Below are positions 25,311 to 34,229 of a DNA stretch of 64,000 bases, one piece after another. Source of the DNA: Massilia sp. erpn (GTDB lineage: Bacteria; Pseudomonadota; Gammaproteobacteria; Burkholderiales; Burkholderiaceae_D); NCBI RefSeq assembly GCF_024400215.1, contig NZ_CP053748.1, positions 2,294,001 to 2,358,000 on the forward strand, written 5' to 3'. The position numbers and the translations under genes are program-made. Under the pieces are notes generated by a model, which was not told the origin of the DNA, made no database searches, and was given only the letters and a program-made list of their open reading frames with translations. Numbering within the stretch: position 1 is the stretch's first letter; every line of letters begins with the position of its first letter.

Positions 25311-26804
25311 ATGTCCTTGCGTTCCAAACTGATGCTGGCCCTGCTGCTGACCGGGCTGGCTTCGGTGGCCCTGGTGGGCGGGCTTACTTATATCAGCGTC
25401 AACGCCAAAGTGGACTCGATCCGCCAGCAGCAAGCCGCCCAGCACTTTCACAGCTTTATGACCGCCTACCTGGCCGAGTATGGCGACTGGCAGACGGCCA
25501 TCGCCAGCGAGTCCTTCGACCAGTTCGTGCAGCGCCGCCAGGCGCGCGCGCCGCAGGGCGAACGTCCCAGCGATCTGCTGGAACGTATGCCGCCCGAAGT
25601 GGACCGCCAATCGCACCATGAAGCGGATGGTGGCGAGCGCCATGGCCCGCCGCCCCATGCTGCGCCGCCACATAATGGCCCACAGCGCATGCCGCCGGAC
25701 GGCTACTCACGGCATCGCCCGCCGCCGCCCGGCGCCGAGCAAGAACCGCCGCCCCCGATACGGGAAGGGCAGCCTGCCTGGCAGCCCGAAAATCCGCCGC
25801 CGCATGAGGCGCGTCCGCGCCGCGACGGCCAGCCGCTGTTCCGCTTTCTGCTGACCGATGCCGAATACCGCGTGCTGCTGGGCGCCGGCCTGGCCAGCAA
25901 CGGCAGCATCCTGCCGGTCGACATGCGCAAGGGGCTGCGTCCGCTGCTGGTGGAGGGGCGCACCGTGGCCTATGTTTCGCCGCAAAGCGTGCTGACGCCG
26001 ACGCCTCAGGAACGCGAATACCTGGCTGCGATCCGTTCCTCGCTGCTGGCGGGCGTGGCGGCGGCAACCGCGCTGGCGCTGGGCCTCGGCTTGCTCCTGA
26101 GCCGCAGCTTGAGCAGCCGCCTGAGTTATCTGACCGATGCCGTGCGCGCCATGCACAAAGGTTCGCTGCTGCAGCAGGTGCCGGTGCGCGGCAAGGATGA
26201 GGTGGCGGAGCTGGCGACTGCCTTCAATGCCATGAGCGAGGATCTGGCGCGCAGCCATGCGGAATTGAACGCTTCGCACCAGACCATTCTGCAGCAGGCG
26301 GCGCAGTTGCGCGAACTGAGCATCCGCGACGGGCTGACCGGCCTGTATAACCGCCGTCATTTCGACGAGCAGGCCACCACGCTGTTCAACCAGGCCGTGC
26401 GCCACCAGCGCCCACTGAGCCTGATGATCGGCGATATCGACCACTTCAAGCGCATCAACGACCAGTTCTCGCACGCTGTCGGCGACGCCGTGCTGCGCCA
26501 GGTGAGCGCGCTGCTGCGCAACCATATCCGGCAAAGTGATCTGGTAGCGCGCTATGGCGGCGAGGAATTCGTGCTGGCCCTGCCCGAAACGGCCGGGCCG
26601 CAGGCGGTGGCCTTGTGCGAGAAGCTGCGCCGCCGCATTGAGGACCATCCGTGGCAGGACATCCATCCCGGCCTGAAGGTCACGATGAGCATGGGCGTAT
26701 CCGTCGATGTCGCCAGCGGCAGCGCCGAAGCCATGCTGCGCCAGGCCGATGCGCTGCTGTACCAGGCCAAAGGCGCCGGCCGCAACCAGGTCTGCTTCGC
26801 CTAG
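25311..26804 (+). CDS. Membrane-bound diguanylate cyclase with Pro/His-rich sensor
   Basis: 497 residues. Helix 1 is at about 7-28, the periplasmic region at 30-242, helix 2 at 243-264, HAMP at about 264-315 and a GGDEF domain at 335-497. The active site is GGEEF (416-420), with the inhibitory I-site RQSD (407-410) exactly five residues upstream, so it should make c-di-GMP and be product-inhibited. The sensor contains an unusual Pro/His/Arg/Gln-rich stretch at about 92-172 (SHHEADGGERHGPPPHAAPP). This could bind metal; that is inference. ATG 25311 follows AGGAGAAGGCGGG and is preferred to ATG 25260. Confidence 0.92.
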   Translation: MSLRSKLMLALLLTGLASVALVGGLTYISVNAKVDSIRQQQAAQHFHSFMTAYLAEYGDWQTAIASESFDQFVQRRQARAPQGERPSDLLERMPPEVDRQSHHEADGGERHGPPPHAAPPHNGPQRMPPDGYSRHRPPPPGAEQEPPPPIREGQPAWQPENPPPHEARPRRDGQPLFRFLLTDAEYRVLLGAGLASNGSILPVDMRKGLRPLLVEGRTVAYVSPQSVLTPTPQEREYLAAIRSSLLAGVAAATALALGLGLLLSRSLSSRLSYLTDAVRAMHKGSLLQQVPVRGKDEVAELATAFNAMSEDLARSHAELNASHQTILQQAAQLRELSIRDGLTGLYNRRHFDEQATTLFNQAVRHQRPLSLMIGDIDHFKRINDQFSHAVGDAVLRQVSALLRNHIRQSDLVARYGGEEFVLALPETAGPQAVALCEKLRRRIEDHPWQDIHPGLKVTMSMGVSVDVASGSAEAMLRQADALLYQAKGAGRNQVCFA

Positions 26805-26879
26805 CGCCTGGGCCGGGAGTTGCTGCCACTGTCCATATCTGCACAGCCTGCGCCGTCGCGTTGCGCGGCTGAGGCGCGT

Positions 26880-27797
26880 TCAGCGTGGCGCGCTGCCGAA
26901 CAACCGTGGCCCGAACAGCACACAGGCCAGCGCTGCCACGATCAAGCCGATGCCCGCCCACTGCCAGCCGGTGATGACATCGCCCAGCGCCACCATGCCC
27001 GCCGTGATGCCGACCACCGGCACGCCCAGGCTGAAGGGCGCCACGCGGTTGGCGGGATGCCGCTTCAGCAGCCCGGTCCACAGCGCATAGCCGATGATGG
27101 TCGCCATCCAGCCCAGATACGCCAGCGCGGCCCAGGTGCCAAGCGGCGCGCCGGTCCAGTGCCAGCGGCTTTCCGGTGCATCGAACAGCAGCGAGAGCGC
27201 GATAAAGGGCAGGATTGGCGCCAGGCTGCTCCACACCATGAAGGCCAGCGTGTCGAAATGCGGCGTGGCTTGCTGGGCGCGCCGCACCACGATATTCGAG
27301 GCGGCCCACATCGCCGCACCGCACAAGCAGAGCAGGAAGCCGCCCAGCGTGGTGCCGCCCGCCAGCGCCTCCGGCCCGAGATAGTTGATGGCGAAGCAGC
27401 CCAGCCCCAGCGCCGCCAGGAACAGTCCGGCCAGCAGCGAGCGGCTGGGGCGCTCGCCCAGCAGGATGAAGCCGTAAAAGGCCGTGAAGAAAACCTGGGT
27501 CTGCAAAATGACGGAGGCCAGCGCCGCCGACATGCCCACCTTCAGCGACAGGAAGACGAAACCGAACTGGCCCACGCCCTGGCACAGCCCATACAGCAGC
27601 AGCCATTTCCAGTGCAGCTTGGGCGGTCGGATGAAGAACACCAGCGGCAGCACGGCAAACAGGAAGCGTCCCGCGCCCAGCTGGAACGGCGTGAAGTCGC
27701 GCAAGCCATATTTCATCGCCACGAAATTGGTGCCCCAGATCAGAACGACGCACAGTGCCGCCGTGAGATCGCGTCCTGTCAGGGGCGTGCCGCTCAT
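26880..27797 (-). CDS. EamA/DMT family transporter (DMT 2)
   Basis: 305 residues, ten predicted helices in two EamA repeats; helix 1 carries VVLIWGTNFVAMKYGLRD and the last repeat SLGVPVVGITAGMVALGDVITGW. It resembles the YedA/RhaT-like or O-acetylserine/cysteine exporter branch, but the substrate is unknown. Its ATG overlaps the stop codon of the FUSC gene in an ATGA arrangement (27794-27797), so the two transport proteins are translationally coupled. Confidence 0.9.
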   Translation of the reverse strand: MSGTPLTGRDLTAALCVVLIWGTNFVAMKYGLRDFTPFQLGAGRFLFAVLPLVFFIRPPKLHWKWLLLYGLCQGVGQFGFVFLSLKVGMSAALASVILQTQVFFTAFYGFILLGERPSRSLLAGLFLAALGLGCFAINYLGPEALAGGTTLGGFLLCLCGAAMWAASNIVVRRAQQATPHFDTLAFMVWSSLAPILPFIALSLLFDAPESRWHWTGAPLGTWAALAYLGWMATIIGYALWTGLLKRHPANRVAPFSLGVPVVGITAGMVALGDVITGWQWAGIGLIVAALACVLFGPRLFGSAPR

Positions 27798-29983
27798 GCC
27801 GCTCTGCCAGCCGCTGTGGCGCCGGGCGCCACGTCGCGCATGATGGCTTCACTGTGGATGATGATCTTGTCGGCATCGGCCTGCAGCAGGCGGATGCGGC
27901 GCTGTACCAGCGGCCAGCCCGACCACGGCACTTCGGCAAAGCTCGACGGAATCGGCGTCAGCGCCTCCATGCCCGCCTTGCGCGGCGCCGTGCCGCCGTG
28001 CCTTGCCAGGGCCGCCGCCAGCGTGCGGCCTACCTGGTCATGGCTGTAGAGCAGCATGGCGTTCACGGCATCGACCGGAATATCCTTGGCATGGCGGCGC
28101 AGGATGGCGCGCAGCGCCGCCACATGGGCTACCAGCAGATAGTTCTGCACGATGAAGAGGTTGATGTCTTCCACCGCGCGCTGCTTGCTGGCCGGTTCGT
28201 CCAGCATGCGCACCAGGGCCGCGCTCAGGCCGGACAGGCTGTCCATCAGACGCTTGCGCTGGATGCGGTAAGGGAAGTCGTTGCGCGACTGGCCTTGCAG
28301 CAGGTCGAAGCTCGCTTCCATATAACTCAGATTCGCATCCAGCACTTGGCGGATCAGGCGCGGCAGGCTCTGATATTCCCAGTTCGCCAGCACAAAGCTG
28401 AACACCGTGGCCACGGCCGCGCCGATGAAGGTGTCGATCAGGCGCTCGGTGATCAGGTTCACGTCATGCGGCGCCACCAGGCTCATTTGCAGCAGGATCA
28501 TGATGCTGACTGCAATTGCCGCATAGCGGTAGCGCAGGTAGATGAAGGTGGGCGTGGCGATGGTGGACAGCACCAGGCAGGCCAGGATGAACGCCGGCCA
28601 GTTGAGGAAGCGCAGGATCACGGCCGTGATCACGCAGCCGATTACCGTGCCGACGATGCGGTCGCTGCGGCGCTGCTTGGTCATGCTGAAGCTGGGCTTC
28701 AGGATGATGACGATGGTCAGCACGATCCAGTAGCTGTGCGCCGCATACGGCAGCAGGCTGCCCACGGCCAGGCCGCAGGCGATCGCCATCGCCACCCGCA
28801 GCGAAAAGCGGAAGACCGGCGAGTCCATGCGGAAGTGCGACAGCATCAGCTGCAGCTCGTACTTCTGCTGCGAGAGGAAGGGCTGCATATCGGCGTCGAC
28901 CCAGAACGGCGTGCCTTCGTAAATACGCTGGCTCGACACATGCAGCTCGCCGATCATGCGGATGATGGCGCGGATCTTGTTGCGCTGGGCGCGCAGCACG
29001 GCCAGCGCTTCCTGGCGCGGCTTGCCGGCGTCGGCCTCGGCCTGCAACTGCTGCAGATGGGCCTCGATGGCCTCCAGTTCCGGTTCGTAGCTGATCGCCG
29101 CGTAGGAGGCCAGCTTGCGCGTCACCGCATACGCCACCGACTCGATGTCGCGCGCGGCCTTGTAGGCGATATCGTGCAGAGTCTTCATCGCAGGCGAGTC
29201 GACCAGGTGGACGCGCAGCTGGGCGTAGTCGGTATGCGTGGACAGGATCAGCTCATACAGGTCCAGCATGCAGACGTGGACCTGCACCACGATGGCATCC
29301 TTGCGGTTCTGGTGGCTGCGCAGGATCAGGTCGCGCGATGCCTGCTGGCGGTCGGCCAGCAAGGCCTGGTGGCGCACCAGCTTGTTGAACTGCTCCGTCA
29401 GGTTATAGCGCACATCGTAGAAGTCGGCCTTGATGTCGATGTAGGCGGCCAGCTCGAACAGCGCTTCGGCCAGCACCTGCTGCTTGATGCGGTGGCGCAG
29501 CAGCCAGGCCACGCCCATGGCATAGGCCAGGTAGGCGATGGCGCCCAGCGTGAACAGGCCGACGTGGTGGAAGGCCTGGGCCGGCGTCATCTGGTGCTCC
29601 ATCGACATCGTCATGATGAAGAGGGTGGCCAGCTGCAGCGGCATGGACTTCTTCCCATACACCACCATCATGCTGGCGAAGAAGCTGATCAGCACCAGGG
29701 TGGTCATCAGCAGCCAGTAGTAGGGCGCGCATAGGCTGATGAGCAGGGTCACGGCGCTGCACAGCAGCACCGACGCCAGCATCTCGTTGAATTTGTGACG
29801 CAGGGGGCTGGGCATATCCATCAGCGCCGTGCACAGGGCGCCGATGCCGACCGTCATCGCAGTTTCCATATCGGTGAACTGCAGGGCGAGGAAGGTGATG
29901 CCTACCAGGCCCGCGCCGAAGCGCAAGCCCAAATGAAAATAGTGGCTATAGAAAAAGGTGCGCGGATTTAAAGCGTAATGCAT
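27794..29983 (-). CDS. FUSC family membrane protein (YccS/YhfK type)
   Basis: 729 residues from ATG 29983. Two clusters of about five or six hydrophobic helices (about 20-165 and 395-530) are separated by a long soluble helical region, and a C-terminal cytoplasmic part follows. This is the FUSC/YccS layout, related to fusaric-acid resistance and aromatic-acid efflux proteins (AaeB). The second cluster includes SYWIVLTIVIILKPSFSMTKQRRSDR, the typical signature; note that only its first part is membrane. I rejected the TTG at 30010 because it falls in the T run of the upstream terminator. It is coupled to the DMT gene downstream. Confidence 0.88.
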   Translation of the reverse strand: MHYALNPRTFFYSHYFHLGLRFGAGLVGITFLALQFTDMETAMTVGIGALCTALMDMPSPLRHKFNEMLASVLLCSAVTLLISLCAPYYWLLMTTLVLISFFASMMVVYGKKSMPLQLATLFIMTMSMEHQMTPAQAFHHVGLFTLGAIAYLAYAMGVAWLLRHRIKQQVLAEALFELAAYIDIKADFYDVRYNLTEQFNKLVRHQALLADRQQASRDLILRSHQNRKDAIVVQVHVCMLDLYELILSTHTDYAQLRVHLVDSPAMKTLHDIAYKAARDIESVAYAVTRKLASYAAISYEPELEAIEAHLQQLQAEADAGKPRQEALAVLRAQRNKIRAIIRMIGELHVSSQRIYEGTPFWVDADMQPFLSQQKYELQLMLSHFRMDSPVFRFSLRVAMAIACGLAVGSLLPYAAHSYWIVLTIVIILKPSFSMTKQRRSDRIVGTVIGCVITAVILRFLNWPAFILACLVLSTIATPTFIYLRYRYAAIAVSIMILLQMSLVAPHDVNLITERLIDTFIGAAVATVFSFVLANWEYQSLPRLIRQVLDANLSYMEASFDLLQGQSRNDFPYRIQRKRLMDSLSGLSAALVRMLDEPASKQRAVEDINLFIVQNYLLVAHVAALRAILRRHAKDIPVDAVNAMLLYSHDQVGRTLAAALARHGGTAPRKAGMEALTPIPSSFAEVPWSGWPLVQRRIRLLQADADKIIIHSEAIMRDVAPGATAAGRAA

Positions 29984-30009
29984 GTCGATAAACGGCAAAA
30001 GGTCGCGCA

Positions 30010-30036
30010 AAAACGCCGCCCTGGATCGCAGGGCGG
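30010..30036 (-). terminator. Terminator after the M14 carboxypeptidase gene
   Basis: On the reverse strand CGCCGCCCTG-CGATC-CAGGGCGGCG followed by TTTTT, 12 bases after the peptidase stop codon. It separates this gene from the FUSC-DMT unit. Confidence 0.85.
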
Positions 30037-30047
30037 CGCAGGTCTTC

Positions 30048-31736
30048 TTAGAAGATGGACAGGACCGGGTAGCGGCGCCATTCCGGTTCGGCGTGAGCCG
30101 CGCAGTTGTGGAAGATGAAGCCCAGCACGGCGTCCTGGTTGGACAGCAATTCCGGATTGGCTTCCTTCCATTGATCGAACTTCGCTTTCAGCTCAGGTTC
30201 GGTGCGCAGCAGCTCGGACGCCAGGTCTTCGAACACATAGTCCGAGATCGCTTCCTTCTTTTCCATGATGGCGTTGAAGAAGCCCCAGCGGAAGAAGCTG
30301 TCGTGCGCTTGCGGTTCCAGGGTTTCAACGGCGTAGCGCGCATTGTCCTGGTCCAGGGAGATGATGTAGTCGCCCGGGTTCAGCTGGAAGCTGGCCTGGC
30401 GCGCTTCAAGCTGCACATCGTCATGGAACATATGGCCTTCATATGGGCCGGGACGCGAAACCACGCCGGCGATGTGGTAGTACTGCGCCTGCACGGTGGT
30501 CGGCTGCTCGACGCGCTGCATTTGCACGCCATTCCATTGCAGGCGCTCGATCACTTCGCGCCAGGTCTGCGGCACCACATAGGCTTTCGGCGCGCGCACC
30601 ACGGTGTCGGGCAGGAAGTTGCTGTAATACGGGATGTCGCGTTCCCACGGCTTGCTGCGATCGTAGGACAGGCGCGTGTAGTTGCCGATCACGCTGGGCG
30701 AATACACCGCTTCGTAACCCTTGAAGCGGAAGCTGGTTGGATTGGCTTCGTCCATCTTCCAGGTCACGGTCCATTCCTTCTGCTCGCGGCCCTGGGCCTT
30801 GGCGGCGGCGCGCAGCTTCTTGATTTCCTCGCCATTGGCCACGGTGAAGGCCATGCTGATGTCCAGCAGGGCGCGCATCGATTCGTAGCGGTCCTTGTAG
30901 GGCTTGAGCATATGCGTTTCCGGCATAAAGCCGATCACATGGTGCAGGGCGGCGAAACCGGTGGAGAAGCGCGGCACTTCCAGGAATTCGGCGATGCCAT
31001 CGTCCGGGCTGTCCTTGATGGGATTGACGTAGGGGCAGGTCGGCCAGCCGCGTGCATCCATCTCCTTGAAGAGATGCGGCAGCATGGTGTGGCGCAGGAA
31101 GGCGCCCAGACCGCCGCCCAGCTTATCGGCCTGGGTGTGGATCAGCGTCATGGTGTAGCTGTAGTCGGCGCCGTTCGAAGTGTGGGTATCGACCATCACG
31201 TCCGGATCCCAGGCCGTCAGGACTTGGTTGAACAGCTTCGCGTTGAGCGTGTCGCATTTGACGAAGTCGCGGTTCAGGTCCAGATGGCGGCTGTTGCCGC
31301 GGAAGCCGAACAGCTCCGGGCCTTCCTGGTTCGGGCGCGAAGTGTTGGCGCGGTTCAGGCAACCGTCCACGTTGTAGACGGGGATGAACAGCAGCACGGT
31401 CTTGCCCAGCGCGGCCAGGCGCTGCGGCTCGAAGCACAGGTCGCGCACGATGGCCATGCAGGCGTCCACGCCTTCCGGCTCGCCGGGGTGGATGCCGTTA
31501 TTGTTGAAGAAGACGGTGCGGCCTTCGCGCTTGATCTGTTCGCGGTCGAATACGCCGTCGGCGCTTACCACGCCCACATGAACCGGGATGCCGGCATCGG
31601 AGATGCCTGCCTGTTCAAAGCGCAGCACCTGGGGGAAGCGTTTTGCCAGTTCTTCATAGAAGGCAATGCAGTCGGCCCACAGGGTGGTCTGATTCTGGTT
31701 GCCCTGTTCATAGGGAGTCAGCATTTCACGTTGCAT
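30048..31736 (-). CDS. M14 family zinc carboxypeptidase
   Basis: 562 residues from ATG 31736. The M14 fold shows the zinc site His-83 and Glu-86 (NGIHPGEPEG) and His-185 (VDTHTSNGADY), the substrate-binding NRD (155-157) and a probable catalytic Glu-273 (GFMPETHML). No signal peptide is seen, so it is probably cytoplasmic. The C-terminal 250 residues form an extra domain. I chose 31736, with TCTGAGATC upstream, because the in-frame ATG at 31790 lies only about four bases from the start site predicted from the TGCTACAAT box at 31801-31809. Peptide substrate is unknown. Confidence 0.86.
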   Translation of the reverse strand: MQREMLTPYEQGNQNQTTLWADCIAFYEELAKRFPQVLRFEQAGISDAGIPVHVGVVSADGVFDREQIKREGRTVFFNNNGIHPGEPEGVDACMAIVRDLCFEPQRLAALGKTVLLFIPVYNVDGCLNRANTSRPNQEGPELFGFRGNSRHLDLNRDFVKCDTLNAKLFNQVLTAWDPDVMVDTHTSNGADYSYTMTLIHTQADKLGGGLGAFLRHTMLPHLFKEMDARGWPTCPYVNPIKDSPDDGIAEFLEVPRFSTGFAALHHVIGFMPETHMLKPYKDRYESMRALLDISMAFTVANGEEIKKLRAAAKAQGREQKEWTVTWKMDEANPTSFRFKGYEAVYSPSVIGNYTRLSYDRSKPWERDIPYYSNFLPDTVVRAPKAYVVPQTWREVIERLQWNGVQMQRVEQPTTVQAQYYHIAGVVSRPGPYEGHMFHDDVQLEARQASFQLNPGDYIISLDQDNARYAVETLEPQAHDSFFRWGFFNAIMEKKEAISDYVFEDLASELLRTEPELKAKFDQWKEANPELLSNQDAVLGFIFHNCAAHAEPEWRRYPVLSIF

Positions 31737-31800
31737 GGTCTGGATCTCAGAGATGGTGGGAAATGAACGCGCACTGGATAAATGCGCCATCGAGGCTGGG

Positions 31801-31809
31801 ATTGTAGCA
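31801..31809 (-). promoter_or_regulatory. Extended -10 promoter of the M14 peptidase gene
   Basis: Reverse-strand TGCTACAAT matches the extended -10 form TGnTATAAT except one base; the start site would be near 31794. No -35 is evident, as is common for extended -10 promoters. Confidence 0.5.
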
Positions 31810-31882
31810 TTTCGGCCATGTTTTGCCCGTGCCGCGCCAAGCCTTGATCTGCTTCAGATAGCCCGCCCTTGGCCCGTGCTAT

Positions 31883-31900
31883 CAAGGTTGTTCGACCTTG
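31883..31900. promoter_or_regulatory. 18-base palindrome next to the ribosome site of the MBL-like gene
   Basis: CAAGGT-TGTTCG-ACCTTG, perfect 6-bp arms, ending where the GGAGGAG ribosome site of the 31913 gene begins. It could be an operator or a hairpin that controls translation. Confidence 0.4.
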
Positions 31901-31912
31901 GAGGAGCCAGCC

Positions 31913-32572
31913 ATGAAACAAATCGGGAGACTGACGATCATCATGCTTGCCGCATTATCGGCCGGGGCGGCGCAGGCGGCACCGGCCATCGCGGCGGAAC
32001 GCATGCCACTGCGGCGGGACGATGCGCCGAGCTGCCGCGAAGGCCTGGGCTTCGCCGGGCCGGCGGTGCTGACGGTGCGTTTTGGGTTGATGCGTCTTTT
32101 GCTCGATCCCGCCGCCGCACCGGATTCGGGCTGGCCCGATCCGCGTCCCGACCTGTTGCTGCTGTCGCGCGCCAGCGATGAACAGCTGGCGCGGCTGGCG
32201 CAACAGCCATATATGTCGGTTCCCTTGCTGGGACCGGAGACGGCGCTGCGCCGCCTGCACGAACTGGGTCTGCGCCGCCTGCATGGCTTGCAGGCTTTCG
32301 AAGCGCTGGAAGTGAGCAAGGCCGGCGTGCGCCTGCGCTTGACGGCGATGCCGGCGCATGGCGGCTTGAGCGCCTTGCTCGACTTTCAGCAGGGCTGGCG
32401 CAACTGCCGCATCTATGTCAGCGGCGAAGAAGGGGAAACGGCCGAGCAGATCGCCGAGCGCCTGCCGGGCGCTGACATGGCCGTGCTATGGCAGGGTGGC
32501 GAGCGGGTGATCCGCGACTTGCGGCGCGAGCTGGTCACGCGGCGCGGCCCGTCCTTGCAGGCAGCGCGCTAG
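31913..32572 (+). CDS. Exported metallo-beta-lactamase-like protein without metal motif
   Basis: 219 residues from ATG 31913 (GGAGGAGCC upstream). A signal peptide occupies about 1-28 (AQAAPAIAA). The layout resembles UlaG-type metallo-beta-lactamase folds. A PDLLLLSRASDEQLARL segment occupies the place of the usual D-x-x-x-x-S-H-x-H-x-D-H metal motif. LLGPETALRRLHELGLRRLH, PAHGG (147-151) and IYVSGEEGE, where SGD normally occurs, follow in order. The metal His residues are missing, so hydrolase activity is unlikely. Family membership is inferred from motif order only. It is divergent from the M14 peptidase. Role unknown. Confidence 0.6.
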   Translation: MKQIGRLTIIMLAALSAGAAQAAPAIAAERMPLRRDDAPSCREGLGFAGPAVLTVRFGLMRLLLDPAAAPDSGWPDPRPDLLLLSRASDEQLARLAQQPYMSVPLLGPETALRRLHELGLRRLHGLQAFEALEVSKAGVRLRLTAMPAHGGLSALLDFQQGWRNCRIYVSGEEGETAEQIAERLPGADMAVLWQGGERVIRDLRRELVTRRGPSLQAAR

Positions 32573-32587
32573 GCGCTGTCGCAAGCC

Positions 32588-32612
32588 GGAGCGGGACGCA
32601 CAGTCCCGCTCC
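32588..32612. terminator. Stem-loop between convergent genes
   Basis: GGAGCGGGAC-GCACA-GTCCCGCTCC, a perfect 10-bp stem with no long T run on either side. A weak or bidirectional terminator between the MBL-like and FMN reductase genes is likely. Confidence 0.55.
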
Positions 32613-32621
32613 GTTAAAGCA

Positions 32622-33191
32622 TCAGGCATTTTTCGGTGCGTTGGTGTCGGCCCAGGCGCTGAAGGCGGTAATGAACTTCTGCAGCAGTTCCTTGGTGCGA
32701 TCGTTGTTCACCTTGCCGTCTTCGCCCAGCAGGCTGGCGGCGTTGCCGATATAGGCTTCCGGCGCCGGCATCACCGGGGCGTTCATCGACACCATGGACT
32801 GGCGCACGTGATGGTTGGCGCCGAAGCCGCCGATGGCGCCCGGCGAGACCGACATCACCGCCACCGGCTTGCCGTCCCAGATGCTGTGGCCATAAGGGCG
32901 GGAGGCGATATCGATGGCGTTTTTCAGCACGCCCGGCACCGAACGGTTGTATTCCGGGGTCACGATCAGGATGGCGTCGCTGGCTTTCAGCTTGGTGCGG
33001 AAGGCGGTCCATACGGCGGGCAGCGGGCCGGTTTCGTCCAGGTCCTGGTTGAACAGGCCCAGATCGCCGATCTCGACGATTTCCAGCTGCAGACCGGCCG
33101 GCGCCTGGGCGATCAGCTCCTGCGCAAACTTGCGGTTCAGCGATTCCTTGCGCAGGCTGCCAACGAGAACAGCGATTTTTTTATCGGCCAT
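32622..33191 (-). CDS. NADPH-dependent FMN reductase
   Basis: 189 residues, flavodoxin-like fold of the NADPH-dependent FMN reductase / ChrR group. The FMN phosphate loop is GSLRKESLNRKFA (11-23). The second flavin-contact segment is TPEYNRSVPGVLKNAIDIAS, followed by GKPVAVMSVSPGAIGG. Relatives reduce quinones, chromate or azo dyes and protect against oxidative stress; the true substrate is not visible. It lies 46 bases downstream of the LysR gene stop codon on the same strand, so the two may be co-transcribed. GAGCTTTAC precedes its ATG. Confidence 0.9.
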   Translation of the reverse strand: MADKKIAVLVGSLRKESLNRKFAQELIAQAPAGLQLEIVEIGDLGLFNQDLDETGPLPAVWTAFRTKLKASDAILIVTPEYNRSVPGVLKNAIDIASRPYGHSIWDGKPVAVMSVSPGAIGGFGANHHVRQSMVSMNAPVMPAPEAYIGNAASLLGEDGKVNNDRTKELLQKFITAFSAWADTNAPKNA

Positions 33192-33237
33192 GTAAAGCTC
33201 CTATTTGAGTAAGTGAACAACGATTTGTGAATGTAAC

Positions 33238-34137
33238 CTAAGCCGGCAAAACGTGGGGATTTTCGCGCAGCTCGTCGTACAGAAATTGCGTCAGCGCCTT
33301 GATGCGCGCCACCTGCTTCAAGTCGCGGTGGCTGAGCACCCACAACTGGGTGTGAAAACGCGGTTCCGGCGCGGCCAGCCGCACCAGCTTGCGTTCGCCC
33401 TCGGCCAGCATGCAGAGCAGGGGCGCCACGCCCATCCCCGCCAGCGTCGCGTCGCGCATGGCCAGCAGGCTGTCGGCGCGTAGTGTGATGTTCTGCGGCG
33501 GCACGTGGGCCGCAAGCCATTTCGCCATGCTCAGATGGCTCAGGCTCTCGTCCGGCGCCACCCAGCGCTGCGCGGCCCAGTCGTCGCGCGCGATGCCCTG
33601 TTTGTCCAGCTCTTTCAGGTAGGCGCGCGAAGCGTAAAAAGCCGTCGCCACCACCCCGGCCTTGCGGCCGACCAGGGCGTCGGGCGGCGTGTTGGACGGG
33701 CGCACGGCGATGTCGGCCTCGCGCCGCGTCAGGTTCAGGAAGCTGTTGTTGAGGACCAGCTGCAGCTGCACGGCAGGATGGCGCTGGCGGAAGCGCTGAA
33801 GGATGGGCATCAGTAGGCCATGGGCCAGGGTGTCGGTGGTGGTCAGGCGCACGCTGCCGCTCAGTTCCGCATCCAGTCCGCCCAGGGCGCGCTGGGCCGT
33901 TTCGATGCGCTCCTCGACCTCGCCCGCGTGGTCGTGCAGCAGCTCGCCCGCCGACGTCAGCACATAGCCCGACTGGAAGCGTTCGAACAGGCGCACGCCC
34001 AGCGACTGCTCCAGCCCATCGAGGCGGCGCAGCACGGTGGAATGATTGACGCCCAGTTCGCGCGCGGCGGCCGAAATGCTGCCGCCGCGGCTGACGGCGG
34101 CAAAACAGCGCAAGTCTTCCCAGTCTAGTTTATGCAT
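33238..34137 (-). CDS. LysR family transcriptional regulator
   Basis: 299 residues. N-terminal winged helix (about 5-64): LDWEDLRCFAAVSRGGSIS, ARELGVNHSTVLRRLDGLEQ and SLGVRLFERFQSGYVLT. The C-terminal effector-binding domain spans about 90-295. LysR proteins usually control a divergent target. Here the GST-SMR pair at 34230 is divergent, and the FMN reductase lies downstream on the same strand. A candidate operator palindrome ATGCA-TTTT-TGCAT lies at 34174-34187 in the shared gap. Confidence 0.93.
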   Translation of the reverse strand: MHKLDWEDLRCFAAVSRGGSISAAARELGVNHSTVLRRLDGLEQSLGVRLFERFQSGYVLTSAGELLHDHAGEVEERIETAQRALGGLDAELSGSVRLTTTDTLAHGLLMPILQRFRQRHPAVQLQLVLNNSFLNLTRREADIAVRPSNTPPDALVGRKAGVVATAFYASRAYLKELDKQGIARDDWAAQRWVAPDESLSHLSMAKWLAAHVPPQNITLRADSLLAMRDATLAGMGVAPLLCMLAEGERKLVRLAAPEPRFHTQLWVLSHRDLKQVARIKALTQFLYDELRENPHVLPA

Positions 34138-34173
34138 ATTTGCGGAATTAATCTGCTTGTTTTTCTAATTTTA

Positions 34174-34187
34174 ATGCATTTTTGCAT
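34174..34187. promoter_or_regulatory. Candidate LysR operator between lysR and GST 2
   Basis: ATGCA-TTTT-TGCAT palindrome, 37 bases upstream of the LysR start codon. A TACACT -10-like box at 34192-34197 faces the GST gene. Position and symmetry fit LysR autoregulation; not proven. Confidence 0.4.
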
Positions 34188-34229
34188 AGCCTACACTGGC
34201 GATATCAACCATCCAATGAGGACTTTGCC

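Noticed and set aside
29984..30010. TTG start at 30010 for the FUSC gene
   Set aside because: The codon falls within the T run of the upstream terminator; ATG 29983 is the next start.
29982..31766. A 594-codon plus-strand frame opposite the M14 peptidase
   Set aside because: No recognisable domain; the reverse strand has intact zinc-site motifs and a terminator.
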